The notes below the pieces were generated by a model. The model did no database searches. It saw only the letters and a list, made by a program, of their open reading frames with translations, and had not been told where the DNA came from. From NCBI RefSeq assembly GCF_024345855.1, contig NZ_JAGQBX010000015.1, forward strand, positions 1-53,622: a stretch of 53,622 nt of DNA, in the 5' to 3' direction. The first letter of the stretch is position 1. Each line of letters starts with the position of its first letter. A program made the position numbers and the translations under genes. Of the stretch, positions 1 through 10,201 are shown in pieces. This stretch comes from Synechococcus sp. GreenBA-s. GTDB taxonomy: Bacteria > Cyanobacteriota > Cyanobacteriia > PCC-6307 > Cyanobiaceae.

Positions 1-2
1 CC

Positions 3-2243
3 CCCACTCCCTCCCCAGCCCCGGAGGACGCCAGCGGCGGCGGCGGCTGGCCCCTGATCGACGGCTGGGCCCGCGCCAGCCTCTCCCCCAGCGGCCCCAG
101 GCTCTGGCAGACCCTCAACCACCGCAGCGCCTGCCTCTCCTGCGCCTGGGGAACCGGCGGCCAGAACGGCGGCTTCCGCGATGAGCTGGGCGAGCCGCTG
201 CAGCGCTGCCTCAAGAGCGTGGAGGCGATCACGTCCGAGCTGCAGCCGGCGGTTCCAGAGGCCATGTTCTCCGGCCGCAGCCTCGCCCAGCTGCAGGCCC
301 TCAGCTCCCGCGAGGCCGACCGGCTGGGCCGGCTGGCCCGGCCCCTGATCCTGCGCGAGGGCCGCAGCCACTACGAGCCACTGGGCTGGGACGACGTCTT
401 CGAGCTGGTGGAAGCCGCCTTCCGCCGCCCCCCCGAGCGGGTGGCCTCCTACAGCTCCGGCCGCTCCTCCAACGAGGCCGCCTACCTGCTGCAGCTGCTG
501 CTGCGGGCCCTCGGATCCAACAACCTGGCCGACTGCTCCGACCTCTGCCACGCCCCCTCCACCATCGGCCTCAACCGGGTGTTCGGCAGCGGCACCTCGA
601 TGGTGAACCTGGAGAGCCTCCAGCACGCCGATGGGGTGGTGCTGGTGGGCTCCAACGCGCCGGCCAACCACCCGCGCCTGATGAACGAGCTGATCCGCCT
701 GCGGGAGCGCGGCGGCACCGTGATCGTGATCAACCCGGTGCTCGAGGCCGGGCTGCTGAAGTTCGGCTCCCCCGCCTTCCCGATCCGCTCCATGCTCGGC
801 GGCGGCAGTGCGATCGCCTCGCTGTTCCTGCAGCCGATTCCCGGCTCCGACACGGCGGTGTTCCTGGGGCTGCAGAAGGCCCTGCTGGAGAGCGGCAGCC
901 TCGCCCTCGACGTCGTGAAGGCCCACAGCGACGGCTGGCAGGCCCTGATCGCCCAGATCGAAACCACCCCCTGGGAGGCGATCACCGCCTGCTGCGGCCT
1001 CAGCCGCGAGGAGCTGGAGCACACCGCCGCCCGCCTCGCCGCCTGCCGCGCCGTGGTGTTCGCCTGGGCGATGGGGATCACCCACCACGCCAACGGCACC
1101 ACCAACGTGCAGGCGATCGCCAACACCGCCGTGCTCAGCGGCAACGTGGGCCGGCCCGGAGCCGGCACGATGCCGATCCGCGGCCACTCCAACGTGCAGG
1201 GCTTCGGCTCCATGGGGGTCACCGTGAACCTGCAGGAGCCGATGCGGCGGGCGCTCGAGCAGCTGCTCGGCCGGCCCCTGAGCCCCGTGCCCGGCTACGA
1301 CACCCGCGCCCTGATTGAGGCGGCCGACCAGGGCCGGGTCGACGCACTGCTCTGCCTGGGCGGCAACCTCTACGGCGCCAATCCCGACAGCCGCCAGGCC
1401 CGCCGCGCCCTCGGCCGCATCGACACGATCGCCTACCTGGCCACCAAGCCCAACACCGGCCACTTCCACGGCCTGGCGGCCCGGCAGACCCTGGTGCTGC
1501 CGGTGTTCAACCGCTTCGAGACGCCGCACCGCACCACGGTGGAATCGGGCAACAACTGGGTGCGCCTCAACGAGCCCGGCACCACCCACCTGGCCGGCGG
1601 CCAGCTGATCAGCGAGGTGGCCTTCCTGGCCGAGCTGGCCCATCGGCTGCACGGCACCGATCCGATCGACTGGCGGCGGCTGCAGGATCCGGCCTACGTG
1701 CAGGAGCTGATCGCCCGCACCGTGCCCGGCTATGCCGCGATCGCCGGGATCACGGAGAGCCGGCAGGAGTTCGAGGTGGCCGGGCGGGTGTTTCACGAGC
1801 CCCGCTTCCCCACCGCCAGCGGCCGCGCCCAGCTCGCCCCCACCCCCCTGCCGGATCTGAGCCTGCCCGCCGCCGAGCACTTCGGCGGCCTGGCCGCCGG
1901 CGAGCGGGGGCTGGTGCTCAGCCTGATCACCGCCCGCAGCTACGGCCAGCACAACACCGTGGTTTACAAGAACGGCGACGCCTACCGCGGCATGCCCCAC
2001 CGCCAGACGCTGCTGATCCACCCCGACGACCTGGTGGCCAGCGGCCTGCGGGCCCACGAGCGCGTCACGGTGCAGGGGGAGGCCGGTGCCCTGGGCGGGA
2101 TCGAGCTGATCCCCGGCTCGATCCGCCGCGGCGCGGCTCTGATGTTCTACCCCGAAGCCAACGTGCTGATGCGGGGCCACCGGGATCCCGAGAGCGGCAC
2201 GCCGGCCTTTAAGCGGGTGCCGGTGCTCGTGCGCGCAGACTGA
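3..2243 (+). CDS. FdhF/YdeP-family molybdopterin oxidoreductase, 5' truncated by window edge
   Basis: The frame is open from base 3, so the start lies outside the window; 746 codons are visible. A CxxC pair (codons at 132-134 and 141-143) followed by a tryptophan resembles the N-terminal cysteine motif of YdeP-like proteins. The Cys codon at 546-548 sits in a C-H-x-P-S context that aligns with the SeCys/Cys molybdenum ligand of formate dehydrogenase H, and a conserved N-x-x-NHPR-type cofactor segment follows. The C-terminal third carries the molydopterin dinucleotide-binding barrel (region around 1,910-2,200). These features indicate a bis-MGD enzyme; the substrate of the YdeP branch is not established. 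It is not the assimilatory nitrate reductase NarB, whose N-terminal CPYCGVGC-like cluster motif is absent. The yjbQ gene starts 4 nt after the stop. Confidence 0.85.
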   Translation, partial: PTPSPAPEDASGGGGWPLIDGWARASLSPSGPRLWQTLNHRSACLSCAWGTGGQNGGFRDELGEPLQRCLKSVEAITSELQPAVPEAMFSGRSLAQLQALSSREADRLGRLARPLILREGRSHYEPLGWDDVFELVEAAFRRPPERVASYSSGRSSNEAAYLLQLLLRALGSNNLADCSDLCHAPSTIGLNRVFGSGTSMVNLESLQHADGVVLVGSNAPANHPRLMNELIRLRERGGTVIVINPVLEAGLLKFGSPAFPIRSMLGGGSAIASLFLQPIPGSDTAVFLGLQKALLESGSLALDVVKAHSDGWQALIAQIETTPWEAITACCGLSREELEHTAARLAACRAVVFAWAMGITHHANGTTNVQAIANTAVLSGNVGRPGAGTMPIRGHSNVQGFGSMGVTVNLQEPMRRALEQLLGRPLSPVPGYDTRALIEAADQGRVDALLCLGGNLYGANPDSRQARRALGRIDTIAYLATKPNTGHFHGLAARQTLVLPVFNRFETPHRTTVESGNNWVRLNEPGTTHLAGGQLISEVAFLAELAHRLHGTDPIDWRRLQDPAYVQELIARTVPGYAAIAGITESRQEFEVAGRVFHEPRFPTASGRAQLAPTPLPDLSLPAAEHFGGLAAGERGLVLSLITARSYGQHNTVVYKNGDAYRGMPHRQTLLIHPDDLVASGLRAHERVTVQGEAGALGGIELIPGSIRRGAALMFYPEANVLMRGHRDPESGTPAFKRVPVLVRAD

Positions 2244-2247
2244 CCCG

Positions 2248-2688
2248 ATGGCCACCCTGCTCACCCGCCGGCTCAGCGTGGCGACCGGCGGATCGTTCCG
2301 CTGCCACGACCTCACCGCCGACCTGCAGGCGCTGGTGAGTGAGAGCGGCCTGGGCGACGGCTTGCTGGTGGCCGCCGGCCAGCACACCACCACCGCCCTC
2401 GTGGTGAACGAGAACGAGTCCCGGCTGCTGGCCGACATCGAGCGCTTCTTCCTGGAGCTGGTGCCGCCCGATCGGCCCTGGCTCCACAACGACCTGCACC
2501 TGCGGCCCGACGTGCCGCCTGATGAACCGCGCAATGCCCACAGCCACCTGATCGCCCTCAAGCTGGGCAACCACCTCTGCCTGCCCGTCGTGGCGGGTCG
2601 CCTGGGGTTGGGGCGCTACCAGGCCGTGCTGCTGGTGGAGCTCGATGGCCCGCGCGAGCGCCAGGTGCTGGTGCAGCTGCGCGACTGA
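2248..2688 (+). CDS. YjbQ / UPF0047 family protein
   Basis: This 146-aa protein has the size and the two hallmark motifs of the YjbQ family: an H-T-T-x-A segment at residues 46-50 followed by N-E-N-E at 54-57, and an N-A-H-S-H motif at 96-100 with a preceding H-N-D at 80-82. In the family these histidines and acidic residues line a metal site, and some members have weak thiamine-phosphate synthase activity, but the physiological role is unsettled. The ATG lies 4 nt after the stop of the oxidoreductase gene, so the two are probably co-transcribed. It converges on narM, whose stop is 14 nt beyond this gene's end. Confidence 0.88.
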   Translation: MATLLTRRLSVATGGSFRCHDLTADLQALVSESGLGDGLLVAAGQHTTTALVVNENESRLLADIERFFLELVPPDRPWLHNDLHLRPDVPPDEPRNAHSHLIALKLGNHLCLPVVAGRLGLGRYQAVLLVELDGPRERQVLVQLRD

Positions 2689-2702
2689 AGGGCCGGCGCC
2701 GC

Positions 2703-3332
2703 TCAGGGAGCCGCCGCCGCGGCTTCGCCAGGGCCCTGCCCCAGCAGGCCGAACTCGGCCAGGGCCCGCGGCAGGTTGCGGTGTTCATGGCCGGGATGGC
2801 TCAGCTTCACCAGCGCAAAGCGCTGCAGCTCATCCAGCCCGGCCCAGCCCGCGCCGCCCACGGCCAGCCCCAGCTGCCGGCACGAGGCGGCCACCAGCTC
2901 CGGCAGCCGCTCCCCCTGCTGCCAGGGTTCGTCCAGCGGCCTCGGCAGCTCCTTGGCCCGGCCAGGCCCCAGTGCCGCACTGCGCGCCAGCAGGTGTGCC
3001 CGCAGGGCCTCGATGGCCCCGGCATCGTCGGGCCAGGCCAGCAGCTCGGCCCGTTCCTGGGCGCCCAGCTCGCTCCAGTGCTGCAGCTTGAGCTTCACGC
3101 CCGCCAGATCCAGCTTGCGCCGCACCGCCATCGGGATGCAGCGCAGATCGGCCGTGAAATCGGCCTCGAAGGCGAAGCAGGTGCTGGCGTGGGAGGAGCC
3201 CAGGGGAGGGGTGACGGGGTGCTGGCACCAGTCTGACGGGAGCGCAGCGCGATCTCCGGCGCGGGATCGGTCGCCGTTGCCACCGTCCAAGACCGGGCCC
3301 CTTGGTCGAATGCTCGCCTCGGCAGGGACCAT
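2703..3332 (-). CDS. narM: NarM-like nitrate reductase-associated protein
   Basis: The core matches NarM, a cyanobacterial protein required for active assimilatory nitrate reductase: a start-proximal F-x-F-E-A-D-F segment, then L-R-C-I-P-M and K-L-D-x-x-G-V-K-L-K-L-x-H-W, and near the C-terminus L-Q-R-F-A-L-V-K-L-S with an H-E-x-x-N-L-P-x-A-L-x-E-F tail. NarM homologues normally begin about ten residues before the first motif, whereas ATG at 3332 adds about 50 residues and leaves only 6 nt to the divergent neighbour. A TTG at 3290 preceded by AAGGGG is a better-spaced alternative, so the N-terminus is uncertain. narB is not in the window. The family assignment is from remembered homologues, not a search. 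Confidence 0.78.
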   Translation of the reverse strand: MVPAEASIRPRGPVLDGGNGDRSRAGDRAALPSDWCQHPVTPPLGSSHASTCFAFEADFTADLRCIPMAVRRKLDLAGVKLKLQHWSELGAQERAELLAWPDDAGAIEALRAHLLARSAALGPGRAKELPRPLDEPWQQGERLPELVAASCRQLGLAVGGAGWAGLDELQRFALVKLSHPGHEHRNLPRALAEFGLLGQGPGEAAAAAP

Positions 3333-3338
3333 CGCCCC

Positions 3339-4166
3339 GTGACGGCAGCAGAGACCCCGACCACCGCGCCGGCGCCAACGGCCGCTGCGCCTGCCACCCG
3401 GCTGGTGGTGCTGCAGCACCTCGAGCCGGAGGGTCCCGGACTGTTCGCACTGGAGGCCACGGAGCGGGGCTGGCCCGTGCAGGTGGTGCGCCTCGATCGC
3501 GGCGAGGCCCTGCCCAGGCTGGAGGCTTCCGATCTGCTGCTGGTGCTCGGGGGCCCGATGGGGGTGGGCGACCTGGGCGATCCCGCCTACCCCTGGCTGG
3601 AGGGGGAGGTGGAGCTGCTGCGCCAGGCCCTGGCAGTGGGAGTACCGCTGATCGGCGTGTGCCTCGGGGCCCAGCTGCTGGCCCTGGCGGCCGGCGGCAC
3701 CGCCGTACCGCTGCAGGTGGGAGAGCCGGCGCGACCGTTGCGGGAGGTGGGCTACGGCGCGATCACCTGGCATGGCGATCCCGCCACCGACCCCTGGCTG
3801 CGGGGGCTGGAGGCCAGCGAGCTGGTGCTGCACTGGCACGGCGACCGCTGCGTGCTGCCGGCCCACGCGGAGCTGCTGGCCAGTAGCCTCCACTGCCGCG
3901 AGCAGGCCTTCCGGATCGGCCGGCGGGCGGTGGGGCTCCAGTTCCACGTGGAGCTGGAGCCCCGGCAGCTGGAGCGCTGGCTGGAGCACGACCGCACCTA
4001 CGTGCTGGAGGCCCTGGGGGCCGATGGGGTGGAGCGCATCCGCGCCGATGCCGGCCGCTGGGGCGCGCGCGTGGCCCGGCGGGGCCGGCGCCTCGTGGCC
4101 AACCTCTTCGATCAGCTCACCGCTGAGCCCGGCCCCAGCGAGGGGCCTCAGTCGAGGCGTCGGTAG
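3339..4166 (+). CDS. Class I glutamine amidotransferase (GMP synthase-like domain)
   Basis: A 275-aa stand-alone glutaminase-type domain. The nucleophile Cys108 lies in G-V-C-L-G-A-Q, and the rest of the triad is His203 and Glu205 in Q-F-H-V-E. The oxyanion-loop G-G-P-M-G sits at residues 71-75. Such proteins release ammonia from glutamine for an unknown acceptor, or act on gamma-glutamyl bonds; nothing here identifies the partner. GTG start, with an Ala/Pro/Thr-rich leader of about 20 residues before the fold. It diverges from narM, suggesting a possible nitrogen-related context, but this is inference. Its 3' end overlaps the convergent DUF1543 gene by 19 nt. Confidence 0.87.
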   Translation: MTAAETPTTAPAPTAAAPATRLVVLQHLEPEGPGLFALEATERGWPVQVVRLDRGEALPRLEASDLLLVLGGPMGVGDLGDPAYPWLEGEVELLRQALAVGVPLIGVCLGAQLLALAAGGTAVPLQVGEPARPLREVGYGAITWHGDPATDPWLRGLEASELVLHWHGDRCVLPAHAELLASSLHCREQAFRIGRRAVGLQFHVELEPRQLERWLEHDRTYVLEALGADGVERIRADAGRWGARVARRGRRLVANLFDQLTAEPGPSEGPQSRRR

Positions 4167-4681
4167 CCGAACCAGTCGGGCACCAGGGGCTGGCACAGCC
4201 CCTCGGGATGGGGCTCCAGCTGCACCCACCAGCGCCCGCCGTCCAACAGCTCCAGCTGCTCGAGCGCCAGGCAGTCATCCACGGCGCAGACGTCGTCCCT
4301 GTGCTGCAGCAGCCCGTCACGCAGCCAGCGCCGCCGGGCCTCAGCGCTCGCCGCCGCCGCCGTGGGCGCCACCACCAGGCCGAAGTGGTGCAGCTCGGCG
4401 AGGCAATCGGGCCGGTAGGCGCCCAGGTTCACGAACCACAGCCGCTCGGCCCGGGGCGCGCCGGGCTCGCGCCCGAGGCGCACCGTGTGGCCATCGATCG
4501 CCCGCACGGCCATGAAGGCATCCAGGTGCAGGCCCTGACGCCGTCCGAACCACTGCCGCCGTAGCTCCGGGAAGGTTGCCTCGATGCTGTCGCCAGCCAC
4601 GAAGCGCACGTCGTGGAGCTCGATGTTGCTGCGGTCGGTGCGCCCGCCCAGTACCGCGAGGAACAGGCAGGGCGCCTGCAC
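4148..4681 (-). CDS. DUF1543 domain protein, last gene behind sufS
   Basis: A 177-aa protein of the DUF1543 type: the N-terminal L-x-x-L-G-G-R-T-x-x-S-x-I-E-L-H-D segment and the central W-F-V-N-L-G-A-Y motif are typical. Members are small cytosolic proteins of unknown function. The ATG at 4681 is only 3 nt downstream of the sufS stop, so it is almost certainly translated from the suf transcript in this genome. Whether that reflects a role in Fe-S assembly or simple read-through cannot be decided from sequence. No cysteine pattern for cluster binding is visible. Confidence 0.8.
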   Translation of the reverse strand: MQAPCLFLAVLGGRTDRSNIELHDVRFVAGDSIEATFPELRRQWFGRRQGLHLDAFMAVRAIDGHTVRLGREPGAPRAERLWFVNLGAYRPDCLAELHHFGLVVAPTAAAASAEARRRWLRDGLLQHRDDVCAVDDCLALEQLELLDGGRWWVQLEPHPEGLCQPLVPDWFGYRRLD

Positions 4682-4684
4682 CCC

Positions 4685-6049
4685 TCAGCTGTGCTCCCGC
4701 AGGAAGCCGATCGTGCCCTGCAGCTCCTCGGCGAAGCGGTCGATCTCCTCGAAGCTGGTGGTGAAGCTGAGGCTGGCGCGGGCGCTGGCACTCAGGCCGT
4801 AGTGGCGGTGCAGGGGCTGGGTGCAGTGGTGGCCGCTGCGGATGCAGATGCCCGCAGCATCCAGCAGCTCGGCCATGTCGTTGGCGTGCAGGCCCTCCAC
4901 CGTGAAGGCGGCCAGGGCACCGCGGTCGGGCTGCTGCTCCGGCGTGGGGCCGAGGATCCGCAGGCCATCGATCGCCTGCAGCCGCGCGAACAGGTGGCGC
5001 GTCAGCCGCTGCTCCCAGGCGTGGATCCGCTCCAGGCCGATGGCGTTGAGGTAATCCAGGGCCGCGCCCATGCCGATCGCCTCGCCGATGGCCGGCGTGC
5101 CCGCCTCGAACTTGTGCGGCAGCCCCGCCCAGCTGCTGTGGTCCAGATAGACGTCCTGGATCATCTCGCCGCCGCCGAGGAAGGGCGGCATCGCCTCCAG
5201 CAGCGCCTCGCGGCCCCAGAGGAAGCCCATGCCGGTGGGACCGCACAGCTTGTGGGAGCTGCCCACCAGGAAGTCGGCCCCCAGCTGGGCCACGTTCACG
5301 GGGAGATGGGGCAGGCTCTGGCAGGCATCCACCAGCATCAGGGCACCGGCCGCGTGGGCCAGGGGCGCAATTGCGGCGATCGGATTGAGGCAGCCCAGGG
5401 TGTTGCTCACCTGCACCAGGCTCACCAGCCGGGTGCGCTCCGTGATCTTGCTGCGCAGGTCGTCGAGATCCAGCTCACCGCTGTCGGTGAGGCCCGCATG
5501 GCGCAGCACGCAGCCGGTGCGGGCCGCCAGCAGCTGCCAGGGCACCAGGTTGCTGTGGTGCTCCATCACCGTGAGCAGCACCTCATCGCCGGGCAGCAGG
5601 TTGGCCTCGCCCCAGGTGCGGGCCACCAGGTTGATCGCCTCGCTGGCATTGCGGGTGAACACGATCTCGTTCGGCGACGCCGCCCCCACGAAGGCCGCCG
5701 TCTTGGCGCGGGCGCCCTCGAAGCCCTCGGTGGCCCGGGCGCTCAGCTGGTGGGCGCCGCGGTGCACGTTGGCGTTGTCGTGGTCGTAGTAGTGCTGCAG
5801 GGCCGCCAGCACCTGGCGCGGCTTCTGGCTGGTGGCGGCGTGGTCGAGATAGATCAGCCGCTGACCCAGGCAGGCGGTCTGGGCCAGCAGGGGAAAGTCG
5901 GGCCGGGTGAGGGCGGCCAGATCCTCGGCGGGATCGAAGGCGGTGGCGGGGTTGGCCGCGGGGGACACGGGAGCCAGGTCCAGCTCGTGCGACGCCAGGC
6001 GGACGGCCGTGGTCGGTTCGAATCCGGTGGCGGGCACGGTGCTGGTCAT
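4685..6049 (-). CDS. sufS: SufS cysteine desulfurase
   Basis: A 454-aa group II cysteine desulfurase that takes sulfur from cysteine to supply the SufBCD scaffold. The PLP-binding lysine is Lys267 in S-S-H-K, Asp240 is the likely PLP pyridine partner, and the persulfide-bearing Cys409 lies in R-S-G-H-H-C. ATG at 6049 was chosen because it overlaps the sufD stop as ATGA, which implies translational coupling. The protein carries about 45 residues of Ala/Pro-rich N-terminal extension before the usual start of the fold. No SufE gene is in this window. It is the last recognised suf gene, followed at once by the DUF1543 gene. Confidence 0.97.
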   Translation of the reverse strand: MTSTVPATGFEPTTAVRLASHELDLAPVSPAANPATAFDPAEDLAALTRPDFPLLAQTACLGQRLIYLDHAATSQKPRQVLAALQHYYDHDNANVHRGAHQLSARATEGFEGARAKTAAFVGAASPNEIVFTRNASEAINLVARTWGEANLLPGDEVLLTVMEHHSNLVPWQLLAARTGCVLRHAGLTDSGELDLDDLRSKITERTRLVSLVQVSNTLGCLNPIAAIAPLAHAAGALMLVDACQSLPHLPVNVAQLGADFLVGSSHKLCGPTGMGFLWGREALLEAMPPFLGGGEMIQDVYLDHSSWAGLPHKFEAGTPAIGEAIGMGAALDYLNAIGLERIHAWEQRLTRHLFARLQAIDGLRILGPTPEQQPDRGALAAFTVEGLHANDMAELLDAAGICIRSGHHCTQPLHRHYGLSASARASLSFTTSFEEIDRFAEELQGTIGFLREHS

Positions 6050-7376
6050 GGCCTGTCCTCCGCGCTGCCGGCAGCGCTCAGCATGGCCTGGAAGGAGCCC
6101 CAGCTGCGGGCGGCGGCGGGGAGTTCGCGCAACACCTCCTCGCAGAAGGCGCGCTGCAGCAGATCGGAGGCCTGGCTCGCCGCCAGACCCCGGCTCTGCA
6201 GGTAGAAGAGCTCGTCGGTCTGCAGGCAGCTCACGGTGGCGCCGTGGGCGCACTTCACGTCGTCGGCCACGATCTCCAGCTCGGGCTTGGTGTCGATCCG
6301 GGCCCGGTCGGAGAGCAGCAGACTGCGGCTGAGCTGGGCGGCATTGGTGCGCTGGGCCGGTCGCGGCACCCGCACGGCGCCGTTGAACACGCTGCGGCCG
6401 GCGCCGTCGGCCACAGCCTTGTGCAGCTGGTCCAGCTCGCCCTCGGGGCCGGAGAAGAGCACATGGCTGTGGGTGTCGGCGATCTGGCGGCCGTCCACCA
6501 GCTGCAGCCCCCGCAGGGTGGTGCGGGCGCCGCCATCCACCTGGCGCACGCGCGGCTCCAGCCGGGCCAGCCCCCAGCCGGCCGTGGCCGACACGAGGGT
6601 CACGGCGCTCTCGGGCTCCTGCTCCAGGGCCAGGTGGGCCAGCAGCGCCGCCTGGGGCACGCCCAGGGCCACCAGACCGTGGTGCAGCCTCGCGCTGCGG
6701 GCCAGGTGCGCCTCCAGCACCAGCGACGTGAGGCCAGCCCCATGGGCCTGCACCAGCTGGGAGAGGTCCAGCTCGGCCTTCTCCTCCAGGATCAGCAGCA
6801 GCCGCAGCGGCAGCAGGCCGGCGCCGGCGGCGCTCACCAGCTCCAGCGTCACGCGGTGGCGACTGGCCACCCGCAGGGCCAGCACCTGCTCGCTGGCGGC
6901 ATGGTTCAGCTCCACAGGCCAGTGCTGTTCACAGCCGGTGGCGGCCAGGGTGTGGCCCAGGGCCTGGGCCAGCTCCGCCGGGCCCAGCGCCGAGAGGCCG
7001 GGGGGCAGGGCGACGCCGGCCAGGGGGTCGTTGCGGCCATCGAGCAGCAGGCGCACCACGCCGGGGGCTGCTGGGGGCAGAGCGTCCACTGCCTGGGCCG
7101 AAGTCTGGGCCACTGCCTGGGCCGAAGTCTGGGCCGCTGTCTGGGCCGGTGCGCCAGCCGCAGCGGGCTCCAGACCCGTGAGCAGGGAGAGATCGGTGAA
7201 GCGCCAGTCCTCCTGACGCGAGGAGGGCACCGGCAGCGCCACCAGGGCCGCCCGCCCCCGCTCCTGCACCGCAGCCAGCGGTCCTGCCGCCGCCGGCAGG
7301 CACTCGAGCAGCTGCCGGGTCCAGCCCTCCAGGCCGCCGCTGGCGGCGGGAACCTGGGCCGTGGCGCTGGCCACCA

Positions 7377-7377
<1 letters not shown>
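6046..7377 (-). CDS. sufD: SufD, Fe-S cluster assembly scaffold subunit
   Basis: A 443-aa member of the SufB/SufD family, the partner of SufB and SufC in the cluster assembly scaffold. The C-terminal beta-helix shows the family motif K-C-x-H-G-A-T-V followed by L-F-Y-L-Q-S-R-G. The N-terminal region has the typical P-x-x-R-x-E-D-W-R-F-T-D segment. Between these parts lies an insertion of Ala/Gln/Thr repeats encoded by a tandem 24-bp unit. The ATG at 7377 overlaps the sufC stop by one base (TGATG) and its stop overlaps the sufS start, so sufC, sufD and sufS are translationally coupled. Confidence 0.96.
7088..7135 (-). repeat. Two tandem 24-bp units inside sufD
   Basis: Two identical copies of a 24-bp unit lie head to tail (7088-7111 and 7112-7135), followed by a partial degenerate copy. 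They encode a repeated eight-residue Ala-Gln-Thr-Ser-Ala-Gln-Ala-Val motif in a linker of SufD. The unit is a multiple of three, so copy number can change without shifting frame. Confidence 0.9.
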
Positions 7378-8246
<869 letters not shown>

Positions 8247-8304
8247 GGGCCGGCGCGGGCGGCCCGGAGGCGTGTACCCGGAGGCATCGGCCTGGGGGGC
8301 GGGA

Positions 8305-9747
8305 TCAGCCCACCGAGCCCTCCAGCTTCAGGGCCAACAGCTTGTCGGCCTCGGCCGCGAATTCCATCGGCAGCTGGTTGAACACATCGCGGCAGAAGCC
8401 GCTCACCATCATCGACACGGCCTCCTCGAAGCCGATGCCACGGCTCTGCAGGTAGAAGAGCTGATCCTCCGAGATCCGGCAGGTGCTGGCCTCGTGCTCC
8501 ACCGCGGCCTGGGGCTGCTGGGAGCGGATGTAGGGATAAGTGTTGGCGGCCGCCTGGTCGCCGATCAGCATCGAATCGCACTGGCTGTAGTTCTTGGCCC
8601 CCACCGCCTTGGGACCGATCTGCACCAGACCCCGGTAGCTGTTGGCGGAATGGCCGGCGCTGATGCCCTTGCTCACGATCGTGGAGCGGGTGCGGGGCCC
8701 CACATGGATCATCTTGGTACCGGTGTCGGCCTGCTGCCGGTTGTTGGTGAGCGCCACGGAATAGAACTCGCCCACCGAATCGGCCCCCTGCAGCACGCAG
8801 CTGGGGTATTTCCAAGTGATGGCGGAGCCCGTTTCCACCTGGGTCCAGCTGATCTTGCTGCGTGCACCGCGGCACTGGCCACGCTTGGTCACGAAGTTGT
8901 AGATGCCGCCCACACCATTCTCATCACCGGCATACCAGTTCTGCACAGTGGAATACTTGATGGAGGCGTCATCCAGCACCACCAGCTCCACCACCGCCGC
9001 ATGCAGCTGGTTGGTGTCGAACATCGGCGCGGTGCAGCCCTCCAGATAGCTCACCGAAGCGCCCTCCTCGGCCACGATCAGGGTGCGCTCGAACTGGCCC
9101 GTATCGCCGGAGTTGATGCGGAAGTAGGTGGAGAGCTCCATCGGGCATTCCACCCCCCTGGGGATGAACACAAAGGAGCCGTCGCTGAACACGGCGGAGT
9201 TCAGGGCAGCGAAGTAGTTGTCGTTGCTGGGCACCACCGTGCCGAGATAGCGCTCGATCAGCTCGGGATGCTCCTTCACCGCCTCGCTGATCGAGCCGAA
9301 GATCACACCGTGCTCGGCCAGCTTCTCCTTGTAGGTCGTGGCGATCGACACGCTGTCGAACACGGCATCCACGGCCACGTTGGAGAGGCGCTTCTGCTCA
9401 CTGAGCGGGATGCCGAGCTTGTCGAAGGTTTCCAGCAGCTTGGGATCCACCTCATCGAGGCTGGCCTTCTTGGCCTGCTGCTTGGGCGCCGCGTAATAGA
9501 TGATCTCCTGGTAATCGACCGGCGGGTAGCCCAGGGCCGCCCAGTCGGGCTCGGCCATGGTCAGCCAGTGGCGGTAGGCCCGCAGCCGGAAGTCGAGCAG
9601 AAAGGCAGGCTCCTGCTTCTTGCTGGAGATCAGCCGCACCACATCCTCGCTGAGGCCCTTGGCGATCTTCTCGGTTTCGATATCGGTGACAAAGCCATAC
9701 TTGTATGGCTGGCTCACCAGATCACCAACGGCCTGCGGGCTGCTCAT
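8305..9747 (-). CDS. sufB: SufB, Fe-S cluster scaffold protein
   Basis: A 480-aa SufB, the length typical of cyanobacteria and plastids. It forms the SufBC2D scaffold on which nascent Fe-S clusters are built in the cytosol. Characteristic segments are Y-K-Y-G-F near the N-terminus, the beta-helix region with S-Y-L-E-G-C-T-A-P, and the C-terminal [13 protein letters not shown] followed by F-C-R-D-V. ATG at 9747 was chosen because family proteins start just before the S-Q-P-Y-K-Y-G-F segment. The gene begins 23 nt after ftrC ends, consistent with one transcript. Confidence 0.97.
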   Translation of the reverse strand: MSSPQAVGDLVSQPYKYGFVTDIETEKIAKGLSEDVVRLISSKKQEPAFLLDFRLRAYRHWLTMAEPDWAALGYPPVDYQEIIYYAAPKQQAKKASLDEVDPKLLETFDKLGIPLSEQKRLSNVAVDAVFDSVSIATTYKEKLAEHGVIFGSISEAVKEHPELIERYLGTVVPSNDNYFAALNSAVFSDGSFVFIPRGVECPMELSTYFRINSGDTGQFERTLIVAEEGASVSYLEGCTAPMFDTNQLHAAVVELVVLDDASIKYSTVQNWYAGDENGVGGIYNFVTKRGQCRGARSKISWTQVETGSAITWKYPSCVLQGADSVGEFYSVALTNNRQQADTGTKMIHVGPRTRSTIVSKGISAGHSANSYRGLVQIGPKAVGAKNYSQCDSMLIGDQAAANTYPYIRSQQPQAAVEHEASTCRISEDQLFYLQSRGIGFEEAVSMMVSGFCRDVFNQLPMEFAAEADKLLALKLEGSVG

Positions 9748-9770
9748 GGGAGGTGCGGGGTAGAGCCGGG

Positions 9771-10145
9771 TCAGCCGGCGGTCAGGGCTTTGATCTCGTC
9801 GAGGCCGATGGTCTGCTTCTCGCCCCGGAAAGGGTTGTCCTCCGTGAGGAACAGCATGCAATGGCACTCCTTGCGCTCGCGCATCGGCACGCAGGGGCAG
9901 TTCCAGAACGCCTGGGACACCTCGGCCTGCTTGTCCTCGTAGTGACGGCAGGGGCAGAGGGCACCGCCCAGATCATCCTTGTGGCGGGCCAGCCCCTCCA
10001 GCACCACCGCGGTCACACCGGGATCACTGCAGAAGTAGGTGCCGGTGCGCTGGGCGTAGGTCTCGGCGAACTTGCGGATCACCTCAAGGCTGTCGGAGGC
10101 CTGCGCTGTCGCCGGGGCCGCCGGAGTGCTGGGAGCGTCGGACAT
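9771..10145 (-). CDS. ftrC: Ferredoxin:thioredoxin reductase catalytic (beta) chain
   Basis: A 124-aa protein with the seven-cysteine pattern of the FTR catalytic subunit: Cys39, then C-P-C at 64-66, C-P-C at 83-85 and C-H-C at 94-96. In FTR these residues hold a 4Fe-4S cluster and the adjacent active-site disulfide that passes electrons from photosystem I-reduced ferredoxin to thioredoxin. The ATG at 10145 gives the family size; a TTG at 10211 would add 22 residues but lies inside a palindrome, so I prefer the ATG. It is the first gene of the minus-strand suf transcript, 23 nt ahead of sufB. The variable FTR subunit is not in the window. Confidence 0.95.
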   Translation of the reverse strand: MSDAPSTPAAPATAQASDSLEVIRKFAETYAQRTGTYFCSDPGVTAVVLEGLARHKDDLGGALCPCRHYEDKQAEVSQAFWNCPCVPMRERKECHCMLFLTEDNPFRGEKQTIGLDEIKALTAG

Positions 10146-10201
10146 GGGGTCGGGAGAACGGGGCGAACCGGGTGCGGCCAGGCCCAGGCCATCACGGGAG
10201 T

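Noticed and set aside
3-2243. Assignment of the first gene to narB
   Set aside because: narM nearby made narB tempting, but the N-terminal cluster motif and the C-H-x-P-S context fit the FdhF/YdeP branch.
6008-6030. A tRNA T-loop-like sequence (GGTTCGAATCC)
   Set aside because: It lies inside the N-terminal coding part of sufS, with no matching anticodon arm, acceptor stem or CCA-proximal pairing; it is a chance match.
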